A stretch of DNA of 64,000 nt, taken from assembly GCA_030446545.1 (NCBI GenBank), contig JAUJNB010000003.1:1-64000 (forward strand), given 5' to 3'. This DNA is from Acidimicrobiales bacterium (GTDB lineage Bacteria; Actinomycetota; Acidimicrobiia; Acidimicrobiales; CADCSY01). Under the pieces are notes generated by a model. It had not been told where the DNA came from. It saw only the letters and a program-made list of their open reading frames with translations, and searched no databases. Shown here piece after piece: positions 45,233-57,014 of this stretch. Within the stretch, counting starts at the first letter, position 1, and the number at the start of each line of letters is the position of its first letter. Both the position numbers and the translations under genes were made by a program.

Positions 45233-46065
45233 TCAGAGCAGGGCGGCGGCCATGGTCGCCAAGGGGCTGCGCTCCCCCTGGGTGAGGCGGATGTGGCCGA
45301 ACAGGCGCCCGGGTGAGCACCGTCTTGGCCAAGCTCGGCTCGAGGTTCTGGGCCTCGTCGAGCAGCACCCAGGTGGCGTGTCGGGACCGACCTCTGAGGT
45401 AGGCGACCGAGTCCATGGTGAGGCGGCCCTCCGAGGTGATCTGGGTGATCGTCTCGTCGGCCACGCCCTTGCGCCGGGCGTCGCTCATGGCCACCACCGC
45501 GTCGTGGACGGCGCCCATCCACGGGTCCAGCTCCCTCTCGTGTGCCGGGGAGGTATCCCAGCTCCTGGCCACCCACCGCCACCACCGGCCGGTAGATGGC
45601 CAGTCGTTCGTAACGACGGTTCCCGGGGTGGTTCCACACCTGCTCCAGCCCCGCGGCGATGGCCAGCAGCGTCTTGCCCGTGCCCGCCGGCCCGTCCAGG
45701 GCCACGACCGAGACCTCGGGGTCGAGCAACAGGTCGAGGGCGAAGCGCTGCTCGATGTTGCGAGGCTCGAGGTCGAAGGCCTCCAACTGCTGGCGCAGCA
45801 GGCACAGGCGGTCGCCGGTGCGCCGGGTGAGGGCCGACCGCTGCCCGGCCCGCAGCATCGCGAACTCGTTCTCGTGCAGGTCGCCGCCCGTGTCGACGTC
45901 GTCGACGGCGATGCTGCGCTCGGCGAAGAGGTGATCGATCAGCCCGCTCCCCAGGCCGTCGTAGGGGTGCCAGCCCGGAGAGTCCAGGTGGCGCCCGTAG
46001 GCGGGGAGGGGGACGTACTCCCGGGCGGTCAACCCGAGGTGGGCGGCTCTGATGCGGTGCGGCCA
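45233..46065 (-). pseudogene. PhoH-family ATPase, truncated and internally deleted
   Basis: The P-loop is VVALDGPAGTGKTLLAIAAG (about 45690) and the family motif YRPVVAVGGQELGYLPG lies near 45580. The frame then changes; ITSEGRLTMDSVAYLRGRSR and the Walker B ATWVLLDEAQNLEPSLAKTV follow (about 45360), and another frame ends in LFGHIRLTQGERSPLATMAA. Relative to PIN-PhoH (PhoH2-like) proteins two parts are missing: most of the N-terminal PIN domain (only IRAAHLGLTAREY and what follows remains), and about 35 residues after the Walker B (the THDVAQRDNLRVG region). mfd begins about 110 bp upstream on the other strand. Real decay or an assembly deletion could explain it. Confidence 0.7.
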
Positions 46066-46158
46066 AGGCGAACCACAGGTGAAGGGCCGCCCAACGCCCG
46101 GTCCTTCTCCGACACCGCAGCCGGGGCGTCGGCTGCGCCGGCGGACAGGGCGGGCCGG

Positions 46159-46164
46159 TAGCCT
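46159..46164 (+). promoter_or_regulatory. -10 hexamer TAGCCT for mfd
   Basis: TAGCCT precedes GTG 46174 by 9 nt (leaderless-type). Confidence 0.4.
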
Positions 46165-46173
46165 GGGCAACCC

Positions 46174-49100
46174 GTGCGTCTGTCCTGGTTGCCCTCACTC
46201 CTGCGCGACGTTCCGGCGCTGGCCCAGGTGGCGGGCGTACCTCGGCCACCCTGGCGGTCCCGGAGGCGGCCCAGGCCATCACCCTCGCCGCCCTGGCTCA
46301 GCGGAGCGGCCGCCGGCCCCTGGTGGTGGCCGTGCCCACCACCGGCGAGGCCGAGCGCCTGGTCCACGATCTCGAGGTGTTCCTCGGTCCCGACGACGTC
46401 GAGCTGTTCCCGGCCTGGGAGACGCTGCCCTTCGAGCGGGTGAGCCTGAGCGTGGAGGCCATGGGACGGCGCCTCCGCACGCTGTGGCGCCTCCGCCACG
46501 GCCGGGCCGGGGTGGTGGTGGCGCCGGTGCGGGCGCTGGTGCAGCGCCTGGGGCCCCACGTGGAGGACGTCGAGCCCGTGGTGGTTCGTCCCGGGGACCA
46601 GCTCGATCCGGTCGCCCTGGTCGAGCGCCTGGTAGGAGAGGGCTACCGGCGCGAGTACCAGGTGGAGCACCGGGGCGAGGTGGCGGTGCGGGGCTCCATC
46701 GTCGACGTCTACCCCTCCACCGCCGACGGGCCGGTGCGCATCGACCTGTGGGGCGACGAGGTCGATCGGCTCAGCGCCTTCTCCGCGAGTGACCAGCGCA
46801 GCCGGGCCGACGTCGAGCGAGCGGAGTTGTTCGGCTGTCGTGAGCTCCTTCCCACCAAGGAGGTCAGGGCCCGGGCGGCGGGGCTGGTGGCCACCCAGCC
46901 CTGGGGCGCCGAGCAATGGGAGCGCCTGGCCGAGGGCCAGGTCTTCGACGGCATGGAGTCGTGGCTGCCGTGGTTGGCCGACAGGAGCACACGCTGTTCG
47001 ACCTGCTGGCCGAGGGCACCGGCCGGAGGACCGCCGGGGCCACGACGGCGCGGCCCAGGGGGCCGGTCACGACGCCGGCCAGATCGTGCTGGTCGAGCCT
47101 CGGCGCCTGCGCGACCGGGCTGGCGACCTGGCCGCCGAAGAGGCCGATCTGGCCGCCTCGCTGGCTCGGACCTGGGGGGTGAGCACCGACGGCCAAGCCG
47201 ACCTCCCGCCTGCATCTGCCCTTCGACGACCTCCTGTCCCGCACCAGCACACCGGCGCTGACCTTCACCACCACCGCAGAAGGGCCGGCCACGCCCCAGG
47301 TGGAGGCCTCCGCCTGGGCGCCGGTGGTGGGCGACGCCGGACACCTGGCCGGCCGGCTGCGCACGTTGCTGGCCGACGGGTACCGGGTGGTGCTGGCCGC
47401 CGACGGGCGAGGGTCGGCCACGCGCATGACCGAGGCCCTGGCCGAGGAGGGCGTCGAGCTGGCGCTCGTCCTCGACGACGGCGACGACGGCGACGGCGAC
47501 GGGGCCCACCTGGCCCGCCCGGGTGGCCATGCCGTGGTCGCCTCCTCGACCGGGGTTTCGTCCTGCCGGCTGCCCGCCTGGCCGTGCTGAGCGAGCGCGA
47601 CGTCACCGGCCGGCGCCGGGCCCATCGACCGGCCCGGCCCCGCCGGCGCCACGCGGCCGGGTTCTTCGACGATCTGAAGGCCGGCGACTACGTGGTCCAC
47701 GTGCAGCACGGCGTGGCCCGCTACGGAGGCATGGTCACCCGGACGATGGGTGGGACCGAGCGGGACTACCTCCTCCGAGTACCGGGGGGCGACAAGCTCT
47801 ACGTGCCGTCCGACCAGATCGACGCCGTGCGCCACCACACCGGCGGCGACACCCCCACCCTGCACCGCATGGGCGGGGTCGAGTGGCAGCGGGCCAAGGC
47901 CCAGGCCCGCTCGGCCACCCGGGAGATCGCCAAGGAGCTGGTGGTGCTCTACCAGCAGCGGGCGTCCACGCCCGGCCACGCCTTCTCGCCGGACACCCCC
48001 TGGCAGACCGAGATGGAGGAGGCCTTCCCCTACGTCGAGACGCCCGACCAGGCCCGGGCCATCGTGGAGGTCAAGGCCGACATGGAGCAGCCCTGCCCCA
48101 TGGATCGCCTGATCTGCGGCGACGTGGGTTTCGGCAAGACCGAGATCGCCCTGCGGGCCGTGCTCAAGGCGGTCCAGGACGGGGTGCAGGTGGCGGTGCT
48201 GGTGCCCACCACCCTGCTGGCCCAACAGCACGGCACCACCTTCTCGGAGCGCTTCGCCCCATACCCGGTACGGGTGGAGGTGCTCAGCCGCTTCCTCACC
48301 CCGGGCCAGGTGAGGACGGTCGTCCAGGGGGTGGCCGACGGAGCGGTCGACGTGGTCATCGGAACCCACCGCCTGCTCAGTGCCGATGTGGCCTTCAAGC
48401 GCCTCGGCCTGCTGGTGGTCGACGAGGAGCAGCGCTTCGGTGTCGGCCACAAGGAGGCCATCAAGGCACTCAAGGCCAATGTCGACGTGCTCACCCTCTC
48501 GGCCACGCCCATCCCCCGCACGCTGGAGATGAGCCTCACCGGCATCCGCGACTCACCCTGTTGCACACGCCGCCCGCCGAACGCCAGCCCATCCTCACCT
48601 ACGTGGGCGAGTACGACGAGCGGGCGGTGGCCGAGGCCCTGCGCCGGGAGCTGTTGCGCGAGGGCCAGGTCTTCTTCGTGCACAACCGGGTGTCCGACAT
48701 CGAGCAGGTGGCGGCCGAGCTTCGCCAGCTGGTGCCCGAGGCCCGCGCCGCCGTGGCGCATGGCCAGATGGACGAAGGCAGCCTGGAGAAGGTTGCTGGA
48801 CTTCTGGCACGGTGACCACGACGTGTTGGTGTGCACCACCATCATCGAGTCGGGCATCGACATGCCGACGGTGAACACCCTGGTCGTCGACCGGGCCGAC
48901 CGCCTCGGGCTGGGCCAGCTCCACCAGCTCCGGGGCCGGGTGGGACGGGCCGGCAGCCGGGCCTACGCCTACCTCTTCCACCCTCGCGACCACGCCTTGT
49001 CGGAGGATGCCTACGAGCGGCTCAAGACCATCGGCGAGGCCACCGAGCTGGGCTCGGGGTTCAAGATCGCCATGCGCGATCTGGAGATCCGAGGCGCCGG

Positions 49101-49680
49101 CCACCTGTTGGGCGAGAGCCAGTCGGGCCACATCGCAGCCGTGGGCTACGACTTGTACGTCCAGATGGTGAGCGAGGCGGTGGCCGAGCTGAAGGGCGAG
49201 CGGACGGTCGAGCCCGGCGAAGTCACCCTCGACCTGCCCGTCGACGCCCACCTCCCGGCTGGGTACGTGGCTCGGGAGGAGCTGCGCCTGGAGGCCTACC
49301 GCCGCCTGGCCGGCGTCGTCACCGCCGAAGAGGTGGCCGATGTGCGGGGCGAGTGGGAGGACCGCTACGGGCCCGTGCCGGCGCCGGCCGAGGCTCTGCT
49401 GGCGGTGGCCCGCCTGCGGGCCGAATGCCATCGCACGGGAGTGCGCCAGGTGGTGGTCTCGGCCAGTCCCGTGGGCAAGGGCCTGGTCGCCCGGCTCTCG
49501 CCCGTGCGCCTGCGCCCGAGCGGGGCCCTGCGGCTGCGCCGACTGCACCGAGAGGCGATCTACCGGGAGGAGCTGGGTCAACTGGTCGTGCCCCTGGCGC
49601 AGGGAGGCGAAGTGGCGACCGTCCTCACCGGGCTCCTGGGGGCGCTGCTTCCGGAGCAGGCCCCGGCGGTGGCATCCTGA
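46174..49680 (+). CDS. mfd: Transcription-repair coupling factor Mfd, frameshifted
   Basis: Mfd removes stalled RNA polymerase and recruits UvrA. The parts in order are: UvrB-like N-terminal module ([40 protein letters not shown]); the RNAP-interacting domain ([20 protein letters not shown], about 47670); Walker [16 protein letters not shown] (about 48120); DEEQ box [15 protein letters not shown] (about 48420); the TRG region; helicase motif VI ([20 protein letters not shown], about 48910); and the C-terminal TRCF domain. Frame changes occur near 46235, 46980, 47100-47250, 47550, 48545 and 48795. All domains are present and ordered, so I read one gene of about 1160 residues with consensus indels. 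Confidence 0.9.
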
Positions 49681-49685
49681 CGGCC

Positions 49686-50909
49686 ATGCGCTCCATCCCC
49701 CTCAGGTTGCTGAAGGATTCGCCGATAGGCGGAGCCGTGGCCCGAGCGGCCCGCCGGCGAAGCCGGCAGGAGCGGGAAGCACAGCCTCGGTCTCGGCGGC
49801 GAAGCCGCCGAGCGTGGGGAAGCGGGACTCGCCCGCCCAGGCTCCTCGGCCTGGCCCTCGCCGCCACCGTGGTGGGCAGTAGCTGCTCCTCGGTCAGCGA
49901 GGACCGGGCGGTCTCGGTCAACGGCGCCACCATCAGCGCCGAGGAGCTCGAGTCCGAGCTGACGGCCATCCGGGGCAACCAGCAGTACCGGGAGGTGGTC
50001 GAGCAGGGCCTGGCCAGCCAGGGCCTCGACATGACCGTCTCCGGTGAGGGTGAGGGAACCTTCGACACCGCGTTCGTGGCCCGCCTGTTGTCGCTCGGCG
50101 TGTACTACGAGCTTCTGGAGCAGGAGACCGCGGCGCGAGGACTGGCGGTGACCGACACCGACCTCGAGGAGAACCGGCCCCAGGCGGTGGCCTCGGTGGG
50201 CGGCGACCTGGTCTTCGCCGCCTTCCCGACGAGCTACCAGGATCAACTGGTGCGCCGCCAGGCCCTGACCCGCCGCATCCAGGACGAGGTGGCCCCCGCC
50301 CCCGGCACCGCGGAGGTCCGGGCCTACTACGAGGCCAACCAAGCCAACTTCGTCGGCGTGTGCGTGAGTCACATCTTCTCCAACCCCGCCCAGCGAGGGC
50401 CCGAGGAGGCTCGCGCCCGCATCGAGGACCTGGCCCGCCAGCTGGCCGAGGGGGCCGACTTCCGGGTCCTGGCTCGTGAGCAGTCGGACGACCCGGCGGC
50501 GGCGGCCCAGGACGGCAGCCTCGACTGCGGAGGGCGGGGCCGCTTCATTCCCGACTTCGAGGAGGCGGCTTTCACCTTGCCGGTGGGCCAGGTCAGCCCG
50601 CCGGTGGAGACCGCAGCCGGCTTCCACCTGATCCTGGTCGAGTCCCGTGGGGCTCAGCCCCTCGAGGAGGTCCAGGCCCAGGTGGTCGAGGCGTTGGGTG
50701 AGCAGCGGTCCGGGGACTTCGGCGCCTTTGTCGACGAGCTCACCTGCGAGGCCGACGTCGACGTGAACCCCCGCTACGGGTCCTGGAGCGGCGCCTGCGA
50801 CGATCCCCAGGCGGCGGGAGCGGTGTCGCCCCCCGAAGGGCCGGTGGCCCCGGCTCCCGCCGGCCCGGGCGGCGACCCCGGCCGCCCGGGCGGGCCCCCC
50901 GGGCGGTAG
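49686..50909 (+). CDS. SurA-like parvulin peptidyl-prolyl isomerase (exported)
   Basis: A 407-residue exported protein (from ATG 49686). The hydrophobic export segment LLGLALAATVVGSSCSS (about residues 56-72) is followed by a SurA-N-like helical domain (VNGATISAEELESELTAI). A parvulin-type PPIase domain follows, with CVSHIFSNPAQRGPEEARAR (about residue 225), DFRVLAREQSDDPAAAAQDG, and LPVGQVSPPVETAAGFHLIL (about residue 298), then a Pro/Gly-rich tail. The roughly 55 residues before the export segment are unusually Arg/Ser-rich because the DNA contains hairpin repeats (49753 and 49792), so the real start may be further downstream. mazG begins immediately after the stop. Confidence 0.72.
   Translation: MRSIPLRLLKDSPIGGAVARAARRRSRQEREAQPRSRRRSRRAWGSGTRPPRLLGLALAATVVGSSCSSVSEDRAVSVNGATISAEELESELTAIRGNQQYREVVEQGLASQGLDMTVSGEGEGTFDTAFVARLLSLGVYYELLEQETAARGLAVTDTDLEENRPQAVASVGGDLVFAAFPTSYQDQLVRRQALTRRIQDEVAPAPGTAEVRAYYEANQANFVGVCVSHIFSNPAQRGPEEARARIEDLARQLAEGADFRVLAREQSDDPAAAAQDGSLDCGGRGRFIPDFEEAAFTLPVGQVSPPVETAAGFHLILVESRGAQPLEEVQAQVVEALGEQRSGDFGAFVDELTCEADVDVNPRYGSWSGACDDPQAAGAVSPPEGPVAPAPAGPGGDPGRPGGPPGR
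49753..49767. repeat. Perfect 6-bp hairpin GCCGGC-GAA-GCCGGC
   Basis: A perfect inverted repeat with a GAA triloop (core GCGAAGC), located between mfd and the export-signal part of the SurA-like gene. Confidence 0.7.
49792..49812. repeat. Perfect 9-bp hairpin with GAA triloop
   Basis: CTCGGCGGC-GAA-GCCGCCGAG is a perfect 9-bp stem with the same GCGAAGC core as the repeats at 49753 and (on the opposite strand) 36389. Confidence 0.75.
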
Positions 50910-52316
50910 ATGGCCCAGCGGGTGGTCGTCGTCGGCCTCGGACCGGCCGGGGTCGACCAGCTCACCGCCGCCGCTCGGGCCGCACTCGAGCGCATCCCGG
51001 TGCGCTATCTGCGCACCGTCCATCACCCCAGCGCCGCCGCTGTGACGGCCGCCGTCTCCTGTGACGACCTCTACGAGCGGGCAGTGTCCCTCGACGAGGT
51101 CTACCCGGCCATCGTGGAGCGCCTGGTGGCGGCGGCCGAGGAGCATGGTGAGGTGCTCTACGCCGTTCCGGGGTCGCCCACGGTGGCCGAGCGCAGCGTG
51201 GAGCTGTTGATGGCCGACCGTCGGGTCGAGGTGGAACTGGTCGCCGGCTTGTCCTTCCTCGACCTGGCCTGGGCCCGGCTCGGGATCGACCCCCTGTCCG
51301 TCGGGGTTCGCCTGGTCGACGGGCAGCGCTTCGCCGTCGAGGCCGCCGGTGAGCGTGGGCCCCTGCTGGTCGCCCAGTGCGACTCCCGGTCGGTGCTCTC
51401 GGCGGTGAAGCTGGCCCCGGCCGAGGCGCCGGCGTCGGTGGTGGTCCTGCAGCGCCTGGGCCTGGCCGACGAGGTGATGGCGGAGGTCGACTGGGCTGAC
51501 CTCGACAAGGTCGTTACGCCCGATCCCCTCACCTCCCTGTGGATCCCCGAGCTGGCCGCGCCGGTGGGCGCCGAGCTGGTCCGCTTCGAGGAGCTGGTGC
51601 GCACGCTGCGGACCCGTTGCCCGTGGGACCGGGAGCAGACCCACGCCAGCCTCACCCGCTACCTACTGGAGGAGACCTACGAGTTGCTCGACGCCATCGA
51701 GGCGCTCGAGGGAGCGCGGGAGGGGGGGGTCGGCGAGGATGCGGTCGACGGGGAGGCGGTCGACGCCGGCTATGAGCACCTGGCCGAGGAGCTGGGCGAC
51801 GTGTTGTTCCAGGTCTTCTTCCACGCCACCCTCGGGGCCGAGGCCGGCCGTTTCGACGTGGCCGACGTGGCCCGGGGCATCCACGACAAGCTGGTGCGGC
51901 GCCATCCCCATGTCTTCGCGGGCGTCGAGGTCGACGGGGCCGACGACATCGTGCGCAACTGGGACCGCATCAAGCGCCAGGAGGAAGGCCGCCGCGGGGT
52001 GATGGACGGCATCCCGGCCCACCTCCCCGCCCTGCTCTACGCCCACAAGGTGCAGCGCCGGGCCAGTTCCGTGGGCGTCGAGGTCACCGTTCCCGAGCCC
52101 TTCCCGCTCGGGGCCCTGGCCACCAGTGACGATCTGGGAACGCTGTTGTTCTCGGCCGTGGCCGCGGCCCGCCGTCTGCACCTCGATCCCGAGGCAGCTC
52201 TGCGCACGGTCGCCACCCGGGTGCGGGACGAGGTCGTGGCCCGACGGAGCAGTGCCCCCTGGGACCGCGTCTCCGATGACCGCTTGTCCGAGGGCCGAGA
52301 TGGCCCGCCGGAGTGA
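50910..52316 (+). CDS. mazG: MazG-type nucleotide pyrophosphohydrolase with N-terminal tetrapyrrole-methylase-like domain
   Basis: A 468-residue two-domain protein like Bacillus YabN. The N-terminal part is SAM-methyltransferase-like (VVVVGLGPAGVDQLTAAARA; EVLYAVPGSPTVAERSVELL, about residue 81). The C-terminal MazG NTP-PPase has CPWDREQTHASLTRYLLEET (about residue 237), the metal-binding EETYELLDAIE, and EHLAEELGDVLFQVFFHATL (about residue 290), plus a second region ending in WDRIKRQEEGRR. It hydrolyses non-canonical or stress NTPs, including a role in (p)ppGpp control in E. coli. ATG 50910 abuts the previous stop. Confidence 0.88.
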   Translation: MAQRVVVVGLGPAGVDQLTAAARAALERIPVRYLRTVHHPSAAAVTAAVSCDDLYERAVSLDEVYPAIVERLVAAAEEHGEVLYAVPGSPTVAERSVELLMADRRVEVELVAGLSFLDLAWARLGIDPLSVGVRLVDGQRFAVEAAGERGPLLVAQCDSRSVLSAVKLAPAEAPASVVVLQRLGLADEVMAEVDWADLDKVVTPDPLTSLWIPELAAPVGAELVRFEELVRTLRTRCPWDREQTHASLTRYLLEETYELLDAIEALEGAREGGVGEDAVDGEAVDAGYEHLAEELGDVLFQVFFHATLGAEAGRFDVADVARGIHDKLVRRHPHVFAGVEVDGADDIVRNWDRIKRQEEGRRGVMDGIPAHLPALLYAHKVQRRASSVGVEVTVPEPFPLGALATSDDLGTLLFSAVAAARRLHLDPEAALRTVATRVRDEVVARRSSAPWDRVSDDRLSEGRDGPPE

Positions 52317-52959
52317 CCTTGGGCGCGCCGACGACGAGCCGCCCAGCCTGGCCATGGTGCTCTCCGGCGGGGTGGGGGTCGTCGCCGTGGTGGCCTTCGT
52401 CGCCGCCCTGGCCTTCGGCACCGAGGTCACCGATGCTCCGCCCGGCGCCCGCCTCGGGGTGGTGGCCGCCGCCGGACCGGCCGGCGCCGCCCTGGTCGTG
52501 CCCCGCTGTCGGGCCGAGCGGGTGGTCGGGGTGGAGGTGCGGGCGGCCGACGGGTCCACCCTGTGGCGGATGGTCTCGGCCAAGGGCTCGATCGACGAGC
52601 GCTACGTCGTGGCCACGCCGCATCCCCCCTTCGGCTTCGTCGTCGACGTGCCGGCGCCGGATCCCCTGCCTCCGGGGCCGGTGACCGCCGTGGTCACCCT
52701 CGCCGGCGAGCCGTTCGACGAAGTCGACGAGGTGAGCTTCGACCCGGCCGAGGTTCCTCCCACCGGTGTGCGGTACCAGAGCCTCGACGTGGAGACCGAC
52801 GTGTTCGAGGCCCAGGCTGCGGCGGCGGCCGACTGCCAGGCTCCCGGGCGGGACCTGGGTCTGGTGACCTGGCTCTTCGTGGCCGCGGCCCTCGGGGTCG
52901 TGGTCACCTACGTGATGATGGTGGCCCGCTTCCTCAAGGGTCGGGCCCGCCAGCCCTAG
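52300..52959 (+). CDS. Membrane protein of unknown function
   Basis: A 219-residue protein with TM segments near both ends: AMVLSGGVGVVAVVAFVAAL (about residues 18-37) and LGLVTWLFVAAALGVVVTYV (about residues 184-203). The extracellular part between them (about 145 residues) is beta-rich. The start ATG lies 17 bp inside mazG, so the two are translationally coupled. The family is not recognised. Confidence 0.6.
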   Translation: MARRSDLGRADDEPPSLAMVLSGGVGVVAVVAFVAALAFGTEVTDAPPGARLGVVAAAGPAGAALVVPRCRAERVVGVEVRAADGSTLWRMVSAKGSIDERYVVATPHPPFGFVVDVPAPDPLPPGPVTAVVTLAGEPFDEVDEVSFDPAEVPPTGVRYQSLDVETDVFEAQAAAAADCQAPGRDLGLVTWLFVAAALGVVVTYVMMVARFLKGRARQP

Positions 52960-52963
52960 GGGC

Positions 52964-53134
52964 CTACGTGGTGGGGCCGGGGGCCGGTGCGGGTGCCGGG
53001 GGGTCCGCCGGCGTGGGATCCGGCATGGGGGTCGGGTCGGGCACCAGCGGCGTGGGCGGCACGCCCGGTCCGGGTCCGGGCAGGGGCTGATCGCCGGGTT
53101 CGGGCTGCGGGCCGAGAGGATCGTGGACGCTCAT
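52964..53134 (-). CDS. Short Pro-rich protein (56 residues)
   Basis: On the minus strand ATG 53132-53134 to TAG 52964-52966 encodes 56 residues, MSVHDPLGPQPEPGDQPLPG, then a run of Pro-Gly, Pro-Thr, Pro-Asp and Pro-Ala units ending in APGPTT. Composition this extreme can arise by chance in GC-rich DNA, but the frame is complete and fills the gap between the membrane protein and enolase. No SD-like sequence is evident. Function unknown; low-complexity linkers of this kind occur in secreted or envelope proteins. Confidence 0.35.
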   Translation of the reverse strand: MSVHDPLGPQPEPGDQPLPGPGPGVPPTPLVPDPTPMPDPTPADPPAPAPAPGPTT

Positions 53135-53181
53135 CCCCCGGCACTACCCCCCGTCGCCCGCCAGGCAACGTCAGCCGCTAA

Positions 53182-54980
<1,799 letters not shown>

Positions 54981-55010
54981 CCGCCGCCGGCCGCCATGGC
55001 CACCTCCGTT

Positions 55011-55035
55011 CCGGGAGGGGTGACCCGACTCCCGG
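55011..55035. repeat. Strong GC hairpin after the FtsB/DivIC-like gene
   Basis: CCGGGAG pairs with CTCCCGG around an inner GGG-TGA-CCC. There is no T-tract, so it is not a clear terminator by itself. Confidence 0.4.
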
Positions 55036-55136
55036 CGGTGCACGTTCCCCGACGGGCCCCGTCTGCCGAGAGCGGTCCCTTCTCTCCCGGCTTCATGACC
55101 GGTCGGTAGCACCACTGGCGGTCCGAGCAACAGTAC

Positions 55137-55160
55137 CCCCGGCCCGTTTCCGGGGATTTT
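55137..55160 (+). terminator. Possible Rho-independent terminator of the eno-ftsB operon
   Basis: CCCCGG (55137-55142) and CCGGGG (55150-55155) form a 6-bp stem with a 7-nt loop, followed by ATTTT. It lies between the convergent FtsB/DivIC-like and DUF2237 genes. The T-tract is short. The rest of 54981-55199 holds no gene I can support. Confidence 0.45.
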
Positions 55161-55199
55161 CGTTGCGCCCGCCCGGGTCTTGTCCGAGGAACGCCGCCG

Positions 55200-55592
55200 T
55201 CAGCTCTCCAGGGTGCCGGGATCGGTGGGGACGTCGACGGCATGTTGCTGGAGGGCGGCGAGGGGGACAACGTCCAGCGCTCGTTCGTGGGTGGAGGCCA
55301 ACACCACGTGGGCGGCGGCGCCGTCGTAGTGGGCCCGGAGCCAGTTCCGGGCGGTGACGCACCAGCGGTCGCCGGGAACGAGCCCCGGGAAGTGGAACTG
55401 CGGCATGGGGGTGCTCAAGTCGTTGCCGATCCGGCGTTGGTGCTCGAGGAACTCGGCGGTCACCACGGCACAGATCGTGTGGCTGCCCAGGTCCTCCCGC
55501 CCGGTGCTGCAGCAGCCGTCCCGGTAGAAGCCGGTCACCGGATCACTGCCACATGGTTCCAGGGCCGTGCCCAGCACGTTGCGGTCGATCAC
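55200..55592 (-). CDS. DUF2237 family protein
   Basis: A 130-residue protein of DUF2237: the N-terminal [20 protein letters not shown] with DGCCSTG, then [40 protein letters not shown] and [20 protein letters not shown]. The conserved Cys residues suggest a metal or cofactor site, but the function is unknown. GTG 55592 is favoured because a -10-like GATACT lies 6 nt upstream; GTG 55595 is next to it. It is divergent from urtA. Confidence 0.85.
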   Translation of the reverse strand: MIDRNVLGTALEPCGSDPVTGFYRDGCCSTGREDLGSHTICAVVTAEFLEHQRRIGNDLSTPMPQFHFPGLVPGDRWCVTARNWLRAHYDGAAAHVVLASTHERALDVVPLAALQQHAVDVPTDPGTLES

Positions 55593-55598
55593 CACCCC

Positions 55599-55604
55599 AG
55601 TATC
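55599..55604 (-). promoter_or_regulatory. -10-like GATACT for the DUF2237 gene
   Basis: On the minus strand GATACT precedes GTG 55592 by 6 nt. It deviates from TANNNT at the first base. Confidence 0.3.
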
Positions 55605-55701
55605 GCCGCGTCCGGTCGGGCGGTGTGGGTTGTCAGGTCTTCGACAGGTTCCGCCAACAGAGCGTTCATGCTGAGGACGCGGACCGGACACGGCGCCCTC
55701 C

Positions 55702-55707
55702 TACCTT
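55702..55707 (+). promoter_or_regulatory. -10-like TACCTT for the urt operon
   Basis: TACCTT would start transcription near 55714, about 40 nt before urtA, whose ATG 55754 has an SD-like GAGGAG about 7 nt upstream. Confidence 0.35.
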
Positions 55708-55753
55708 GTGCGTCGCCCCGCCGGACGAGGCGGGCCCGAGCCCGAGGAGCCCT

Positions 55754-57001
55754 ATGTCCGCGCTACGTCCCAGCCGACGAACGTTCCTAGCCGCCGTGGT
55801 CTCGTTGGGTTTGCTGGGCGCGTGCGTCAGCGACTCCACCGAGGGCGGCAGCGCTGGAGGGGGCAACGCCCAGGGCGACACCATCAAGGTGGGCATCCTG
55901 CACTCGCTCAGCGGCACCATGGCGATCAGCGAGGTGTCGGTGCGAGACGCCGAGCTGCTGGCCATCGAGGAGATCAACGCGGCCGGAGGGGTGTTGGGCA
56001 AGCAGATCGAGCCGGTGATCGAGGACGGCGCCTCCGACTGGCCCACCTTCGCTGAGAAGGCCGACAAGCTCATCAACTCCGACAAGGTGGCGGCCACGTT
56101 CGGGGGGTGGACCTCGGCCAGCCGCAAGGCCATGTTGCCGGTGTTCGAGCGCAACGAGTCGCTCCTCTACTACCCCGTCCAGTACGAGGGCCTGGAGGCC
56201 TCGCCCTACATCTTCTACTCGGGGGCCACCACCAACCAGCAGATCATCCCGGCCCTCGACCACCTGAAGGCGCAAGGCGCCCGGACGTTGTTCCTGGTCG
56301 GCAGCGACTACGTCTTCCCCCGGACCGCCAACCAGATCATCAAGGCCTACGCCGGGGCCAACGGCATGGAGATCGTGGGCGAGGAGTACACCCCCCTCGG
56401 CAACACCGAGTACGCCACCGTGGTCAACAAGCTGCAGGCGGCCCAGCCCGACTTCGTGTTCAACACCCTCAACGGCGACAGCAACGTCGCCTTCTTCAAG
56501 GAGCTCAGCAACGTCGGCCTCGACTCCACCTCGATGCCGACGCTGTCGGTGAGCATCGCCGAGGAGGAGATCCGGGGCATCGGGGTCGACAACCTCGAGG
56601 GCCACCTGGTGGCCTGGAACTACTACCAGACAACCGACACCCCCGAGAACGAGAAGTTCGTGGCCGCCTACAAGGCCAAGTACGGCGAGAACCGGGTGAC
56701 CGCCGATCCCATCGAGGCAGGCTATGTCCAGGTGCACCTGTGGGCCATGGCGGTGGAGAAGGCCGGCAGCACGGAGGTGGACGCGGTGAAGGAGGCGTCC
56801 AAGGGGCTGACCTTCGACGCTCCCGAGGGCACCGTGACCATCGACGAGGAGAACCAGCACATCTCCAAGACCGCCCGCATCGGCCAAGTCGGGGCGGACG
56901 GCCTCATCGAGGAGATCGCCGGGTCCGACGCACCCATCGAGCCCGATCCCTTCCTGACCACCTACCCTTGGGCCGCCAACCTGTCCCAGGGCAACGGCTG
57001 A
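55754..57001 (+). CDS. urtA: Urea ABC transporter substrate-binding lipoprotein
   Basis: A 415-residue periplasmic-type binding protein of the UrtA family. The signal peptide has [17 protein letters not shown], with lipobox LGAC, so it is a lipoprotein (Cys at about residue 24). Diagnostic stretches are [20 protein letters not shown] (about residue 114), the UrtA signature [20 protein letters not shown] (about residue 136), VLNTL-type core [20 protein letters not shown] (about residue 235) and [20 protein letters not shown]. It binds urea (possibly short amides) for import. It is the first gene of urtABCDE. Confidence 0.93.
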   Translation: MSALRPSRRTFLAAVVSLGLLGACVSDSTEGGSAGGGNAQGDTIKVGILHSLSGTMAISEVSVRDAELLAIEEINAAGGVLGKQIEPVIEDGASDWPTFAEKADKLINSDKVAATFGGWTSASRKAMLPVFERNESLLYYPVQYEGLEASPYIFYSGATTNQQIIPALDHLKAQGARTLFLVGSDYVFPRTANQIIKAYAGANGMEIVGEEYTPLGNTEYATVVNKLQAAQPDFVFNTLNGDSNVAFFKELSNVGLDSTSMPTLSVSIAEEEIRGIGVDNLEGHLVAWNYYQTTDTPENEKFVAAYKAKYGENRVTADPIEAGYVQVHLWAMAVEKAGSTEVDAVKEASKGLTFDAPEGTVTIDEENQHISKTARIGQVGADGLIEEIAGSDAPIEPDPFLTTYPWAANLSQGNG

Positions 57002-57014
57002 GAGGGACCCCTTC

